64,000 nt of DNA from Panopea generosa. Its lineage: Eukaryota > Mollusca > Bivalvia > Adapedonta > Hiatellidae. The notes below the pieces were generated by a model. The model made no database searches and was not told the DNA's origin. It saw only the letters and a list, made by a program, of their open reading frames with translations. The position numbers were made by a program, and so were the translations under genes. The DNA is taken from NCBI GenBank assembly GCA_029582155.1, contig CM055906.1, positions 16,081,828 to 16,145,827 on the forward strand, written 5' to 3'. Shown piece by piece: positions 47,270-58,775 of this stretch (its first letter is position 1; each line of letters opens with the position of its first letter).

Positions 47270-47645
47270 TTCACTGCAGCTCGGTATTCAAGAAGTAAAG
47301 CATCCGCCTTGCACGGGGAAAGAAGCATCCGCCTCGCACGGGGAAGAAGCATTCGCCTCGCATGGGGAAGAAGCATTCGCCTTGCACGGGAAAGAAGCAC
47401 CCGCCTCGCACGGGGAAGAAGCATCCGCCTTGCACGAGGAAGAAGCATTCGCCTCGCACTGGGAAGAAGCATCCGCCTCGCACGTGGTAGGTTGCGGTTT
47501 CGATCGCTGGTCGGGTCATACCAAAGGCTTAAAAATGGTTCAACAGTCCAGGCCTTGTCGGCCCGGTGTCAGTATAATGTGACTGGGCAAGGTATCATGC
47601 CATGTGTCTGCGGCATGATACTTCAGTGTAGGAGTGCTAAGAATA
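47270..47645 (+). repeat. SINE family B with 24-bp expansion inside the tRNA-like head
   Basis: The head begins GCAGCTCGGTATTCAAGAAG..AAAGCATCCGCCTTGCAC, then carries about eight 24-bp copies of GAAGAAGCATCCGCCTCGCA (47300-47485). It resumes with GTGGTAGGTTGCGGTTTCGA (B box), CTGGTCGGGTCATACCAAA, GGCCTTGTCGGCCCGGTG and GTCTGCGGCATGATACTTCA. The amplified segment lies between the A and B boxes. The 24-bp unit keeps frames open in both strands (EEAFASHG-type repeats), which are incidental. Confidence 0.85.
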
Positions 47646-48002
47646 ATGGATATTTTAGGAAAAATAGGCTTCTGTATGTCATTAGAAACTAAAATGATAT
47701 TTAATTGGGGAAACTTGTCAATTTGGCTATTGTCATTGACTCGAGATGCTTGGTTCATTCTGCATTTTGCGCGGAAGTAAATTTAAGTACACAGGCTTTA
47801 AACTATTCAAATCCACCAATGTTACGCAATGATAGCTACGACATGTGTGCCAGAAGTCGATCAAAATTCTTCTTTACCCAATGGGAATTCATCCATTTTG
47901 TTCATACACACACTGCACATGTCTTAATTGTGCAAGGCAATGTTAAATCTATCTATTTAACGTGTAATCATAGAAATTGATCTGATGTAGTTGTGACAAA
48001 AC

Positions 48003-48275
48003 ATGTGAAAACATCACATAGATACCAACATGCATAAACATCACATAGATACCAACATGTGTAAACATCACATAGATACTAACATGCATAAACATCACAT
48101 AGATACCAACATGTGAAAACATCACATAGATACCAACATGCATAAACATCACATAGATACCAACATGTGTAAACATCACATAGATACCAACATGCAGAAA
48201 CATCACATAGATACCAACATGTGTAAACATCACATAGCTACCAACATGCATAGGCATCAAATAGATACCATAGAT
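48003..48275. repeat. 27-bp tandem array, about 10 units, locus 2
   Basis: It has the same unit and the same GTGTAAACAT, CATAAACAT and CATAGGCATC variants as the array at 44710-45545, 2.5 kb away and in the same orientation. It starts in ACATGTGAAAACATCACATA and stops at AAATAGATACC. Confidence 0.93.
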
Positions 48276-49540
48276 AACAAGAGTGCAAAGAACAAAACTG
48301 TTAATGCATTGGCGAATTCACTGTCAATACTTCAATTCATAACGCTGGTGAAAACCGATTTAAATCATTTATTTCAAAGGTAATTTATCATTTTTTGTAA
48401 ATAAGATTCAAATCGAAATTGTTGCGCACAATGTTTTTTTCGACTCCTCTACCTTAGGCCTAAAATAACGTTTCAGACGCGTCTTTGAGGTTTTGGAATT
48501 TCGTATTTTGTCTATTTGTTTCCATGGTAACAGAAAGCACTATTGAAAACTCTTTGATACAAAAAAGGCGTTACTAGATCACTAGGTAAACGTGTGTATA
48601 AGTTTTTTGAAGTTATCTTGAACAGTATTAAATAATGCTTCGGAAACGCTTTACGATGCACCGGCGGACGAACTTGCGCACTCAAGAACGTTACTCACTT
48701 TGATATTCCCAGAACACTGCGTTGAGGGGTTAATTAAGATATACGAAACAGGGTCACAGGATGTTTAAAACGTTGCACCTAATTTGTAAGAATTTTGTTT
48801 AAGTGATATTTTAATTAATTGATATTCAGAATAATGAATAAACTATAACCTACATTGGGCTTGTTACCGGATATATAGATATTTTGCATGTTGGCTTGTT
48901 CAACAGCAATTTTTTACTTTTCAGAGTAATGCAGCTAAAACTTAAAGACAAATTTCTTGTCATGCTTCTCTCTAGAGCATTTTTGTACTAAAGTTTGATT
49001 TTCGCTTACTGACATCTTTTGAAACGATCATTCATTTTCTTTATTTTCACTATAGTTATGGGAAGCATAGTTGCAAATGTATTATTGACAACGACATGCT
49101 GGTGTATGGCAGAATGTCTGTCTGGCATATATTGTTGTCGCCGTGGGAAAATGTTGTCTACACTGATTACAGTCAAACCTTTCATCTCAATTGACAAATA
49201 TGACTTGATTGCATGCAAAATCTAAACACAATTAATCCACTAAATAGAGAAATTGTTTTGTGCTGATTGAAAATATCGAAGCAGTAATAAAACATTGTTC
49301 TATTTTTCTAGTAATAGCATGTATTCAGGCGAAGTGAATCTTTATTATTTATATTATTGTACGCATGATAGTACTCATTGATATCTGAATCTATAAATCC
49401 CTTGTAACCAGTTCTGTATATTTAATATGTTTCGATATTGTAGTTATTGCATATTAAATATATCCCCTCAAGTAGAAAATTAAATTGACGTTTCATATTC
49501 CTAAAGAAAACAAAACATTCATACCATTGCATGTTTGTGT
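48276..49540. other. Unassigned intergenic sequence
   Basis: I see no gene. The open frames at 49006-49225 on both strands overlap and resemble nothing. A perfect palindrome GTTTCCATGGTAAC at 48518-48531 fits an RFX X-box but has no gene beside it that I can name. Confidence 0.4.
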
Positions 49541-50673
49541 GAGGGTCGTTCGGAAAGTTTTGAGACTGAGTCTGTATCTTTGTACATTTAAAAGTATGTT
49601 GTAGTATTGATTATTTATTCGCGAATTTACAATTTAGTTATGCTATCAAATACGTTTATATGGTTAATATGATAAATGTTAAGGGCATCACAGGAATACA
49701 AAACTTACTAAAAGATGACAGGTTGAGAACGGTAAGAGAAATTGGTACAACTGTGCAAATGAGACGTAATATTATAAAACAGCAGATTAAAGGGAAGATA
49801 TCAGGAAAAAACCCCACTATAAATGTCTTAAAAAATTTTTTTTTATTAAAATGGATAAAAACATCGCATTATTATCAGTAAATAAAATCCAAATGGTTTG
49901 GTATGTCAACTCTACCAAAACGTGAAAAAAACGGTATTTTAATTGGAGTGGTAAACTTGAAACGAAATCTGCATTCTAAAAATAAACATAATTTTAATAC
50001 TGCTTGACGTCTTTCGACCTTTTTCTAAGATGAAACAATTTTACTACGCGTAAACCTGTATCAATGGTAGATCTACTCTTTCAAAAAATGGCGTACGCAC
50101 TCACCCCTTAACTCCTATATTTTATTAAAATTCACTATATTTGTACTTAAAAACATGTGTGTCTGTTCAATTTTTGTGTCACGGCCCTTCTAGACTGAAA
50201 TCCTGGATACGTCCCTTTATATAAAGGATCAAATTGAAATCAAAATGAAATTGCGTAACCCATTTGGTACGTCACAAAATATGTTGCACTTTTGATTGGG
50301 AAATCTTTATGATTTATTTGAAAAAATATGTTTTAGCCAATATTAAGAGTTTGAAAAAAAACCCTGATAAAATCCCTTTTATTTATCAAGTTATCAAACA
50401 GTTTGTGCAGACAATGAGTACAACGTTGTAAATGCACACGCGCAAGTGGGGATATATTGAAACTTTGTGAACGACGTGACGTTTAAACACAAACTGCTTC
50501 GCGAGTCCTTATAATGTACTTTTTAAAAATAAAAGCTATCTTTGACTCTTAATATCCATTTCAAACTTGCCCGACTGCTCTGTAATTTCTGTCAGGTATT
50601 AAACTTTGGTGTAGATCATAGTAGTATTTTCTCATATATAAATACAGTCTCAAAACTTTCCGGACAACCCTCG
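49541..50673 (+). mobile_element. mariner-like element, decayed
   Basis: The left end GAGGGTCGTTCGGAAAGTTT continuing TGAGACTG (49541-49568) is matched, inverted, by CAGTCTCAAAACTTTCCGGA then CAACCCTCG (50645-50673), with TA after the right end. These are mariner-type ends. Inside, only a short transposase-like stretch remains (49660-49800), with LLKDDRLRTVREIGTTVQM, like the helix-turn-helix region of mariner transposases. No catalytic motifs are left. An AT-rich segment at 49785-49870 is also found at 22815-22890. Confidence 0.75.
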
Positions 50674-51509
50674 TAGATAATGGTACTTGTACATGAAGCA
50701 TGTGTGTATTACCCTATCTAATGTAAGTATTGTCGAAGTCTTTTCCACAGTCGCAGTTTATTCTAGGTTGATATATATTAATAGGAGGTGTCAACTTTAT
50801 ACACTATACGTATACAAGGGGGATAACCTTCATTGAACTCTTACAAGAAGTTACGAGCGAGTTCGACCTTCTTGATCTATATACGCGTTGTGAGATATAA
50901 ATTGTCATCTCAAATGCGTACTTAAATACTGATTTTGCCTTTCGCGGCTGATTAGCCATTTGTTTGTCATAATAAAAACATGTCTTCCAGGAGTCGTAGC
51001 ATCCGAAGGATCCAACCTCCACAATAACATAACAAATTATGATGACTTTCATGGGAATAAAAGAACTAGGCTCAAGAAAGACTGAACGAGTGAAGAATAA
51101 ACGGGAAATACAATTAGTGAGCCATCATTAGCTTTAGTGTTTGTTTCTCATTTTAGCAAACGCCGATTTACGTGTTCATACTAAACAAACATAATTTGAC
51201 ATTTGTAATAAGATTATTCAGTGCGCATTTATTAAGAGATGTTCAACTTTATGTTTGTGGCGTCTTCTAATGTCTCGCTATTTTTAGCCCGGATTAATGG
51301 CTAAACCATTGCCCTGTTTACGTTGTCGTTAGTCTAAATATAGAACCTGAAATCTCCCGAATCAGGTCTATTATCACCCAAATGAAAAAATACATTGAAA
51401 TTTATAGCTTACTCTTACGTCATTCAAACTTATCCTGAAGAAACTGACCAATCAACGTGCTCATAAACGGACCCAAACGGGAAAGCTGGGTTCGTCGTGA
51501 TCAAGCTTT
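50674..51509. other. Unassigned intergenic sequence
   Basis: I see no gene or repeat. The minus frame at 50804-51052 matches nothing I know. Confidence 0.35.
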
Positions 51510-51690
51510 CGTTTAGTTTATACTAATTTATTTTAGCTTGTTTGCGATGAAAGCTTATATGAACCGCTCTCGAGTAGAACAAGTACTGGGTTTTATGAGA
51601 GGCATCAGGTCGAGCTGGGGATCGAACCGGCAACCTGGCGTGAGCGGCCAACACTCTATCCATTACACTACCGCTTTGATAAAACGTTGT
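51510..51690 (-). repeat. tRNA-derived SINE, family A (reverse)
   Basis: On the minus strand the head is AGCGGTAGTGTAATGGATAG with CCGGTTCGATCCCCAGCTC, a near-perfect B box. The body is CCCAGTACTTGTTCTACTCG and the tail AATAAATTAGTATAAAC. It is the closest relative of 425-622. Confidence 0.75.
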
Positions 51691-54455
51691 AGTGTATATC
51701 ACCGCCAAAATAAACACGCAGCAGGGATTACTTTTTATTCCTCAAATTTCATTTTTAATTGTAGTTAACATAAGTAGGCAGAAACAAATCAAACAATAAC
51801 AATGTAGACATTGTATTATGTCATTTTTAAACAATGTTGCCTACATTTGACTAACCGCTACAATAACATCAATCACATTAGGACGGCGTATGAATATATA
51901 AACCGCGGCTATCAATACTTTCAGGTACTTTTACTTCGGCGGTATTTGTGTTTGTGTTTTGAAGGGTTGCAGCTACCAATTTTATTATTTGCTTTGCTAT
52001 CTATGCTCTGAGTAACGATATATGAACAGTAACGTACACAGCTGCAATTGGTCCGGTTTGATTTCGTTATTATTTAATGTGTAACGGAACTTAAAACAGT
52101 TTGTTGTACAGCGGTTTTGCAAATATATTTATCTTCATACGATGTCATCTACAAAATGAATCCAAACAAACAAATAAACAGTAACTGTAACAGTAACAGT
52201 ATTTACTGTATATTTCACCATTATTTCTCCATTTCCACATAGGTTAATATGGACACGTAAGTAGTCCTCACATTATTTGTTGCAAAGTGAGCAGAACTTA
52301 CGAAAATTTGACACGTTTGTGTGAAGGTCTACATTAGTCTGCCTGCCAGACAGTAGTACGTGTCTGGAAGTATGTTGACTGGTCATTTTCAATTATCAAA
52401 ATCTTTTATATTTACGGCTAAAATGGAATTAATGGATTGCAATAAGCACATTGCACCTGTGAATTAATTACAGAGACTGGCAGACTAACAGCAATATAAT
52501 GTACACGGCTGAAATTTCGGGTAGCACCTTTAGTATTTCTTTTTATCACTTTTTGAATCTTTGTCTGAATTATATAAATTGAACTAAGTAAAACTGATAA
52601 AACTGATGACCTTTTTTCAGTTATCAAATATTAAATATTTTTCTTCCAAATTTAAATTATTACGGATTGAAAACGAGATACATTGTATGTTGAAAATTTT
52701 TTTTAACAAAACAAACAAACGGTAGTGTAATTGATTTAACAAGTAGGATTTAACAACACGCAATAGAAATAACAAATATGTAGAAAGATGAAGAAGTAAG
52801 TTTTCCAATGGTGGCAAAATTTCTTAACAATATTTTAAGACGTTTGTCTTATATCTTACTTAAGAAATGGGCTAAAATGATAAACACAAAAAAATATTTA
52901 TGCGTAAAAATTAAAAAAAAAAAGTTCACCTCCTTAATTTACAATAAAGCCCTTTATTTTGATACCCAAATCACAGAAATGTGTTGTTTGGTACAGGAGG
53001 GGTTGTGTTTCAAAGATTGAAAATTAAAAAATGTGCCACCTGAAATTTAGACAGTTGCCCCCTGTTGCCTATCTCTGTTTATATGTTTTTGATTGTACTT
53101 CTGAAACCAGTTTATAGGACAATTTTAGTATTGAAGTAAAGCACTAATGACTAGAACGGTTTACAAAGTCAAGTGGCTGTTATTGAATAAAAGGAGTACT
53201 CTTTCCAAATTTGGTTGGCCGATAACATATTTATTCCGAAATGTACAAATTAAATCATCAGTTAAACAATTTACCTAATAATTAAACCTTTAAGTCACAT
53301 GTAATTAATCAAACAATGATGTATCAGAAATCATCCATATAGTTATTCGATTAACTAAATCAATTATAAATTATAAAAAATCGATAGCATCTTGGTATGA
53401 ACATAATAAGATAAAATGGTATTATATAATGTTGTAAAGAATAGCGGATCTAACAGTTTTTAACACATGGCATTTTTATTATTTGACTTTTGCAATTCTA
53501 GAAATTTAAACATACTAGGTTTACCATAGTAATATTTTTTTATATACTGCTTTTTTAAACCTGTGTAGCATGGACATGAGATAAAATGGAACTCGTCTTC
53601 TATATCTCATTTGTTACATTATTGACAATAACGTTTATTTATTTGTATTATGCTTCTAGCAAATCTATCAGTATATATTCTAATCTGGTGAGTCGAAATT
53701 CTAATTCTAGTTATAAAAAGTTATTGGGTAATATATTCATAAAGTTCTCGTATTCAAAAATATATTAACAATCATTACACAACTCCAGAATTTATTCATC
53801 TTGAGATATCGAACGATGGATCAACTGTTATTTATTTTGTGATGTGACAACGTAGGGAGGTGAGATTTACTGCATCTGTAAACCCGACTTGAATTCCCTG
53901 TTGACGGTTTTGCAACGGACCATTCCAATGAAACCCCAATTGTCTTTTATCATTAGATTTGTATTGTAACTTGTTATGGTTATTCTATACTTTGATTTTA
54001 TTGATTAGGTTGTGGGGAGGGATTGTAATCTTTTCATATCTTATTTAGATTTAAATTAAAGTAAAGAAGACAAACTCCGCGTAAAAGTTGTTTTATATCT
54101 CATTTAGGATATACAGTTTGGCACATCAATATAGTATGATCCGCTAACCAGTAGGCATTACTTTTGACATAAATATAATTTATTAAATATTTCAATTAAT
54201 TTTCATTTCTTAAAGAATAACACAACGTTGAATGTAAGATGAAGGAAAATGTTATGAAACCAAAAAAATGCGAGATAATACAGAAAGGGTATGGTAATAC
54301 TTGATAATGAACTGCTTTTCAGGAAAGTTAAAAGTCATGTTTTACATCATGTTGTTCCACTCTAACATAACTGTGAGTGATATGGCGTTTAGAATCACTG
54401 AAATAGCGTTACTATATACAATACATGAATTTCCGTTTTTACTTCCTGCTGAAAT
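51691..54455. other. Unassigned AT-rich sequence
   Basis: No array, inverted-end element or gene is visible. Open frames at 52617-53020 and 53586-53768 are AT-driven and resemble nothing. Confidence 0.4.
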
Positions 54456-54459
54456 TTAA

Positions 54460-54950
54460 AGCAACACATCCACGTTTAAACTTTTTTAAAAAGTTTTTCA
54501 ATTGAGTTGTGAGCACATTTCCCATACATAAATATATGGTCAGTGAGCTGTATATGTGCTAACAAACACTACCCAGAACGTTTTAGAATTATAAAAAAAG
54601 ATGTCCAAATTATAAAGCGTGACAAACGCTTTATAAATTATTTTTAAATTACTGAGGATTCCAACTTGGCTTCAAATTGAATTATACGAGTCGTATTAAA
54701 AAACTTCACGTTTTAGAGCGTAGTGTACTTTACCTGCCTTGAAAGTCATTTTGACAATTTTTTTTGACTCGGGTGAGTTACACGCTTGTTTTATAAAGTG
54801 TTAGTCACGCATTATAATTTGGGCATCATTTTGTAGGGGATTGTGTTTATATGCTCATATACAGCTAATTGATCATATGTTTGTATGGGAAATGTGCTCA
54901 TAACTCAATTAAAATTATTTTTTTTAAAGTTCAAACGTGGATGTGTTGCT
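54460..54950. mobile_element. Foldback MITE with TTAA duplications (491 bp)
   Basis: It is flanked by TTAA at 54456-54459 and 54951-54954. The ends AGCAACACATCCACGTTTAA and TTCAAACGTGGATGTGTTGC begin arms of about 80 bp that include GTTGTGAGCACATTTCCCAT and its inverse. Inner blocks (CCAAATTATAAAGCGTGAC; GTCACGCATTATAATTTGG) are also inverted, so most of the element can fold into one long hairpin. It is a different family from the 471-bp TTAA MITEs. Confidence 0.85.
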
Positions 54951-54954
54951 TTAA

Positions 54955-56629
54955 GGGTAATTGAAGTAACTAAAAAGGATAGATATCGGAATATATCGAG
55001 GGTTTGGTACGAAACGGATGTATATTTTTAAAGTGTTCAGGGAAAAAATCATTCTTTTATATTTTATTCATGGTTTTTGTCTTAAGACTACCCTTTTTAA
55101 TTTTCTGGTTGATTGTAACTTGGGTTGTCAGGAAACAGTCATTTAGCTATAAATAAGATACTTGATGAAGACCCTTTCTCACCAAAATTATTTCTTGGTG
55201 CGAGATGGTTGTGTCTGGATTTTTGTTCCTAATTCCTGCTAATATAAAATACATAATTAAAAATCTTTTTTCGTGTATTTATTATCAATATTTTCTTCTT
55301 TGTTTTGTATTTTAAAATCAGTTAGCTAGAGTAAATTTTTTTGTTTTTTTCGTATTTTATTAGAAGACAATACGATAGTATTAAATTCTATAATCTAATA
55401 ACCATAACATTATAATTCACGAACTGTCTGTAACAAATGGATATCCCTATTAAATACAGGTTATTTAAGACTAAATATTTCTCATATGTTCTATATTTTA
55501 GCACTTTTATCGGCAGTATTAGGTATGATAAAGACCATGACATTGTTCGATCGTTACCCAACACTAGTGAAAACACTGATAATATTAAGTGAAATAAAAC
55601 TTCAATAAACTAATTGATAACTATTTAATCATGAATACAGAGAAAATCGCATATCAACGAGCTGCAACATAAGAAAAAAATCTTGATGCAAGTTTTTCGG
55701 AGGAAACGGATGTTTAGTGATAAAGTGAAGGCTCAAGTCTGCGTCCATGCTGGTTGGAAATGCTCTACCACTGGACCACACGATTCACACTATTGCTTGA
55801 TGTATGGTAACGGGAAAATAGCAATACAATGTAGAGATTTAATTTTCAAAAATAGTGTACAATGAAAACTCATTGACATTTGGGCTTGTTTCAGTGGAAA
55901 TCATTATTTTTTTGTTTTAAAAGCTGAAAGTGACATTGTTGTTGTATTTAATCTCCTAAGTATCCGCGTATATTGCTTCGTCAGTGTTCATTGATTATTT
56001 ACTATTTGTCAGGAAATTATGACTTGCAAGATGATAGCAATGTCGTCAAATGTGTGCAGACAGTCATCCGTCTGTGGAATAATAAATAGATACAAACATC
56101 GCACAGTGAACTAAATGTTTTGTTTGACTTAACTTATGGAGAAATATGGTGAAACCAATGAATGCGTGTTTAGTAATCACAAACTGACACAAGTTAGTTC
56201 ACCAGTGAAGCTGTGGAAATCTCAGTATCGGAGTAAATTTGTTTATCAGCTTTCGTTTGTAAACCACTATTTGACAAAACACAAGCGGATATTTCAAATG
56301 ATTTTGGAATACAGGTTTTAGCCATCACTGTTAATCTAACATTGTCTTCTTTATAGGTATTGATGAACGTGACATCAAAATGATATTTTACTGAGCAATT
56401 AAAATTTTCACACGGAGGATTTATGACTTTTTAAAAAACTCGCATAAACATCTGAATTATTGAAACATGTTTAGAATTGTTATAAGAAATAAGAAAGTGG
56501 CACCGACGTGTTTTCATAGTGACATATATGTATATTTAAATAGACAATTAGTTAGGTGGTGATGTACATTGGAGTATAACTGTGCAAAGCAAAGATGTTG
56601 ATATCAAAAACCATGTTTTGTGACTACAG
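54955..56629. other. Unassigned AT-rich sequence
   Basis: No gene is recognised. A small fragment at 55755-55790 reads, on the minus strand, TGGTCCAGTGGTAGAGCATT, a SINE family A head piece. Open frames at 55683-55865 and 56136-56321 resemble nothing. Confidence 0.4.
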
Positions 56630-57050
56630 CGATGCGTATTGTAGTAAGTTATATGTTGTGTTTAGCTTATATGTGCGTATTGTAGTTAGTTATATGTTAT
56701 ATGTAGATTATATGTACGTATTGTAGTGAGTTATGTGTTCTATGTAGATTATATGTACGTATTGTAGTGAGTTATGTGTTGTATGTAGATTATATGTGCG
56801 TATTGTAGTAAGTTATGTGTTGTATGTAGATTATATGTGCGTATTGTAGTAAGTTATGTGTTGTATGTAGATTATATGTGCGTATTGTAGTAAGTTATAT
56901 GTTGTATGTAGATTATTTGTAAGTATTGTAGTAAGTTATGTGTTGTATGTAGATTATATGTGCGTATTGCAGTAAGTTATATGTTGTATGTAAATTATAT
57001 GTGCGTATTGTAGTAAGTTATATGTTGTATGTTGATTATATGTGCGTCGT
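56630..57050. repeat. 41-bp tandem array, about 10 units
   Basis: The unit comprises GCGTATTGTAGTAAGTTATA and TGTTGTATGTAGATTATATGT, with a 41-bp period (56634, 56675, 56716). Units differ by a few substitutions. Confidence 0.9.
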
Positions 57051-57359
57051 TATAAGATGTCTATATAATGTATAATGTTGTGAATATATTTGTATTACTC
57101 AATGTTCCACAAATACTTATGTAAATAAATGTTTGATTTTATGCGTAGATGATGCGCACTTTAAATGTCAAAGATTCAATATAAGATTTGCATGCTGGTT
57201 TGGGTGGTGGGTAGCGGAGTTTTGCAATTCCTCTGTCATGATTGTGGTTTGTGTTTGTCTTTGTTTATTTTTCTATTTTGGTGCCGTGATAGTATATTTA
57301 TGTATATTTTATCCACTCACTTTTTTTAACAGCAGAGTCGGTGAATATACTACTTTATA

Positions 57360-57540
57360 ATGTCAATGCATTTATTTCTGTTGATAACCAGTCGGCAAGA
57401 TAAACATTGGTTTATCACGTTTACACTTGTTTATCAGGCACATGACGTCATTATGCATACTTATACATTTTGACCTGGTCGGAACTACACTTAACCCTAC
57501 TTAAAATGAATACAAAACGAACTAGAACTATTGACATGAT
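57360..57540 (-). repeat. Dispersed repeat with a CRE palindrome, copy 2
   Basis: It is the reverse-oriented relative of 42505-42670. It contains CAGGCACATGACGTCATTAT, TTTTGACCTGGTCGGAACTA and AATGCATTTATTTCTGTTGA. The copies differ in the middle segment. The adjoining open frame at 57133-57360 is hydrophobic but unsupported. Confidence 0.65.
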
Positions 57541-58172
57541 TTTCTCCCCCTCCACCCCAACCCATAAAACTGGAGAACGAATACAGCATCATAAATAATT
57601 ATTTAAGTTTAAGTATAAAGAGTTGCCCGTTTACTTGTTTATAATATACATTGGCATGAAAACACTGTTTTCATACTGGACTATTTCAGATATTTCACAA
57701 GAGTTATCCGATAATTGCCGCTGCGCTATTTGGTGATTTTGGAATGAATTCAATTACTTCCCTTAGACCGTGATAAAACAGACAGGTATTGTTCCGCTCT
57801 GACACTAAGATTAAGTAGGCGTGACGTGTTATTGATGCCCTCGGTTATAATACATTTATTAGATCCGAAAAGCATGTTTTATTGTAGACATGATGATGTA
57901 TAGAATAAAAAAGAAACTTATGTATTTTACTTAAACGCTAAAAACATTTTATTAAATTTAATGTGTAAAAATAAAATAAAATATAATAAAAACTTTGATA
58001 TAGTTTAATTCATTATCAACCAACAGATTAATACCTCTTATGTTGTTATTGCTCTTATTTATCTGTGAAAAAAAATATCTGTATTTGATTCAAGCAAATA
58101 AAGATTGATTATATTGTATTGTAATAACAAAATATAAAACACAGGTTATTATTTTGTATTCTTTTATTTTTC

Positions 58173-58220
<48 letters not shown>

Positions 58221-58775
58221 TAATAATAATGTTGATGTTTGGTTATATCATTGATATCAAGCAACATATATGCACATTGTGTTAATTCATGAAGAAGAAT
58301 AATAATATTTTATTGATTTAAACTATACATAGTTTCTCATCAAATTACAATGTTGTAATAACATGTAACTAAATGAATACATAAAAGGTTGAGTAAATAG
58401 CATGCATCTCAGAAACAGGTTTGTATTAGCGCATGTGTTTTTAATGAAGCCTAAACCGATATTTGACCATAATTGATACCACATAATTAAAGAATCACAT
58501 CAAATAAACATCGACTTAAGTCAAATAGTAGTAAAATATCAATATAAAGCATTATGATAATGAATGATAATGACATAATAACTACATAATATAAACAATA
58601 ATATGTGATGATTTTAAAACAAAATTGAGCTGAATATTACATTGAATTGTTACTTTTATAGTGAAATTTTTTTAATAAACATAGTTAATAAACACTATAT
58701 ATGTATAGTTTGTAAATACACGCAAATCTTTCACAAAAAGTACATTAACTGAGCTTTGACTAAACACCTATGTTA
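57541..58775. repeat. AT-rich flank with an (AAT)n microsatellite at 58171-58219
   Basis: About 16 uninterrupted AAT triplets lie in otherwise featureless AT-rich DNA. No gene is seen in this stretch. Confidence 0.85.

Noticed and set aside
47205..47692. EEAFASHG or RSIRLARG repeat protein
   Set aside because: It is the translation of a 24-bp expansion inside a SINE head, open in several frames.
49019..49225. Short secreted cysteine-containing protein
   Set aside because: An equally long frame overlaps it on the other strand, and nothing else supports it.
51600..51690. tRNA gene on the minus strand
   Set aside because: The head is tRNA-like with a good B box, but it continues into the SINE family A body and tail.
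56101..56110. CACAGTG as a recombination signal or Transib end for the RAG1-like relic
   Set aside because: It is a lone heptamer 2.7 kb away with no nonamer and no inverted partner. Chance is the simplest explanation.
57133..57360. Small hydrophobic protein with a membrane segment
   Set aside because: There is no family match, no splice or start context, and AT-rich DNA gives such frames by chance.
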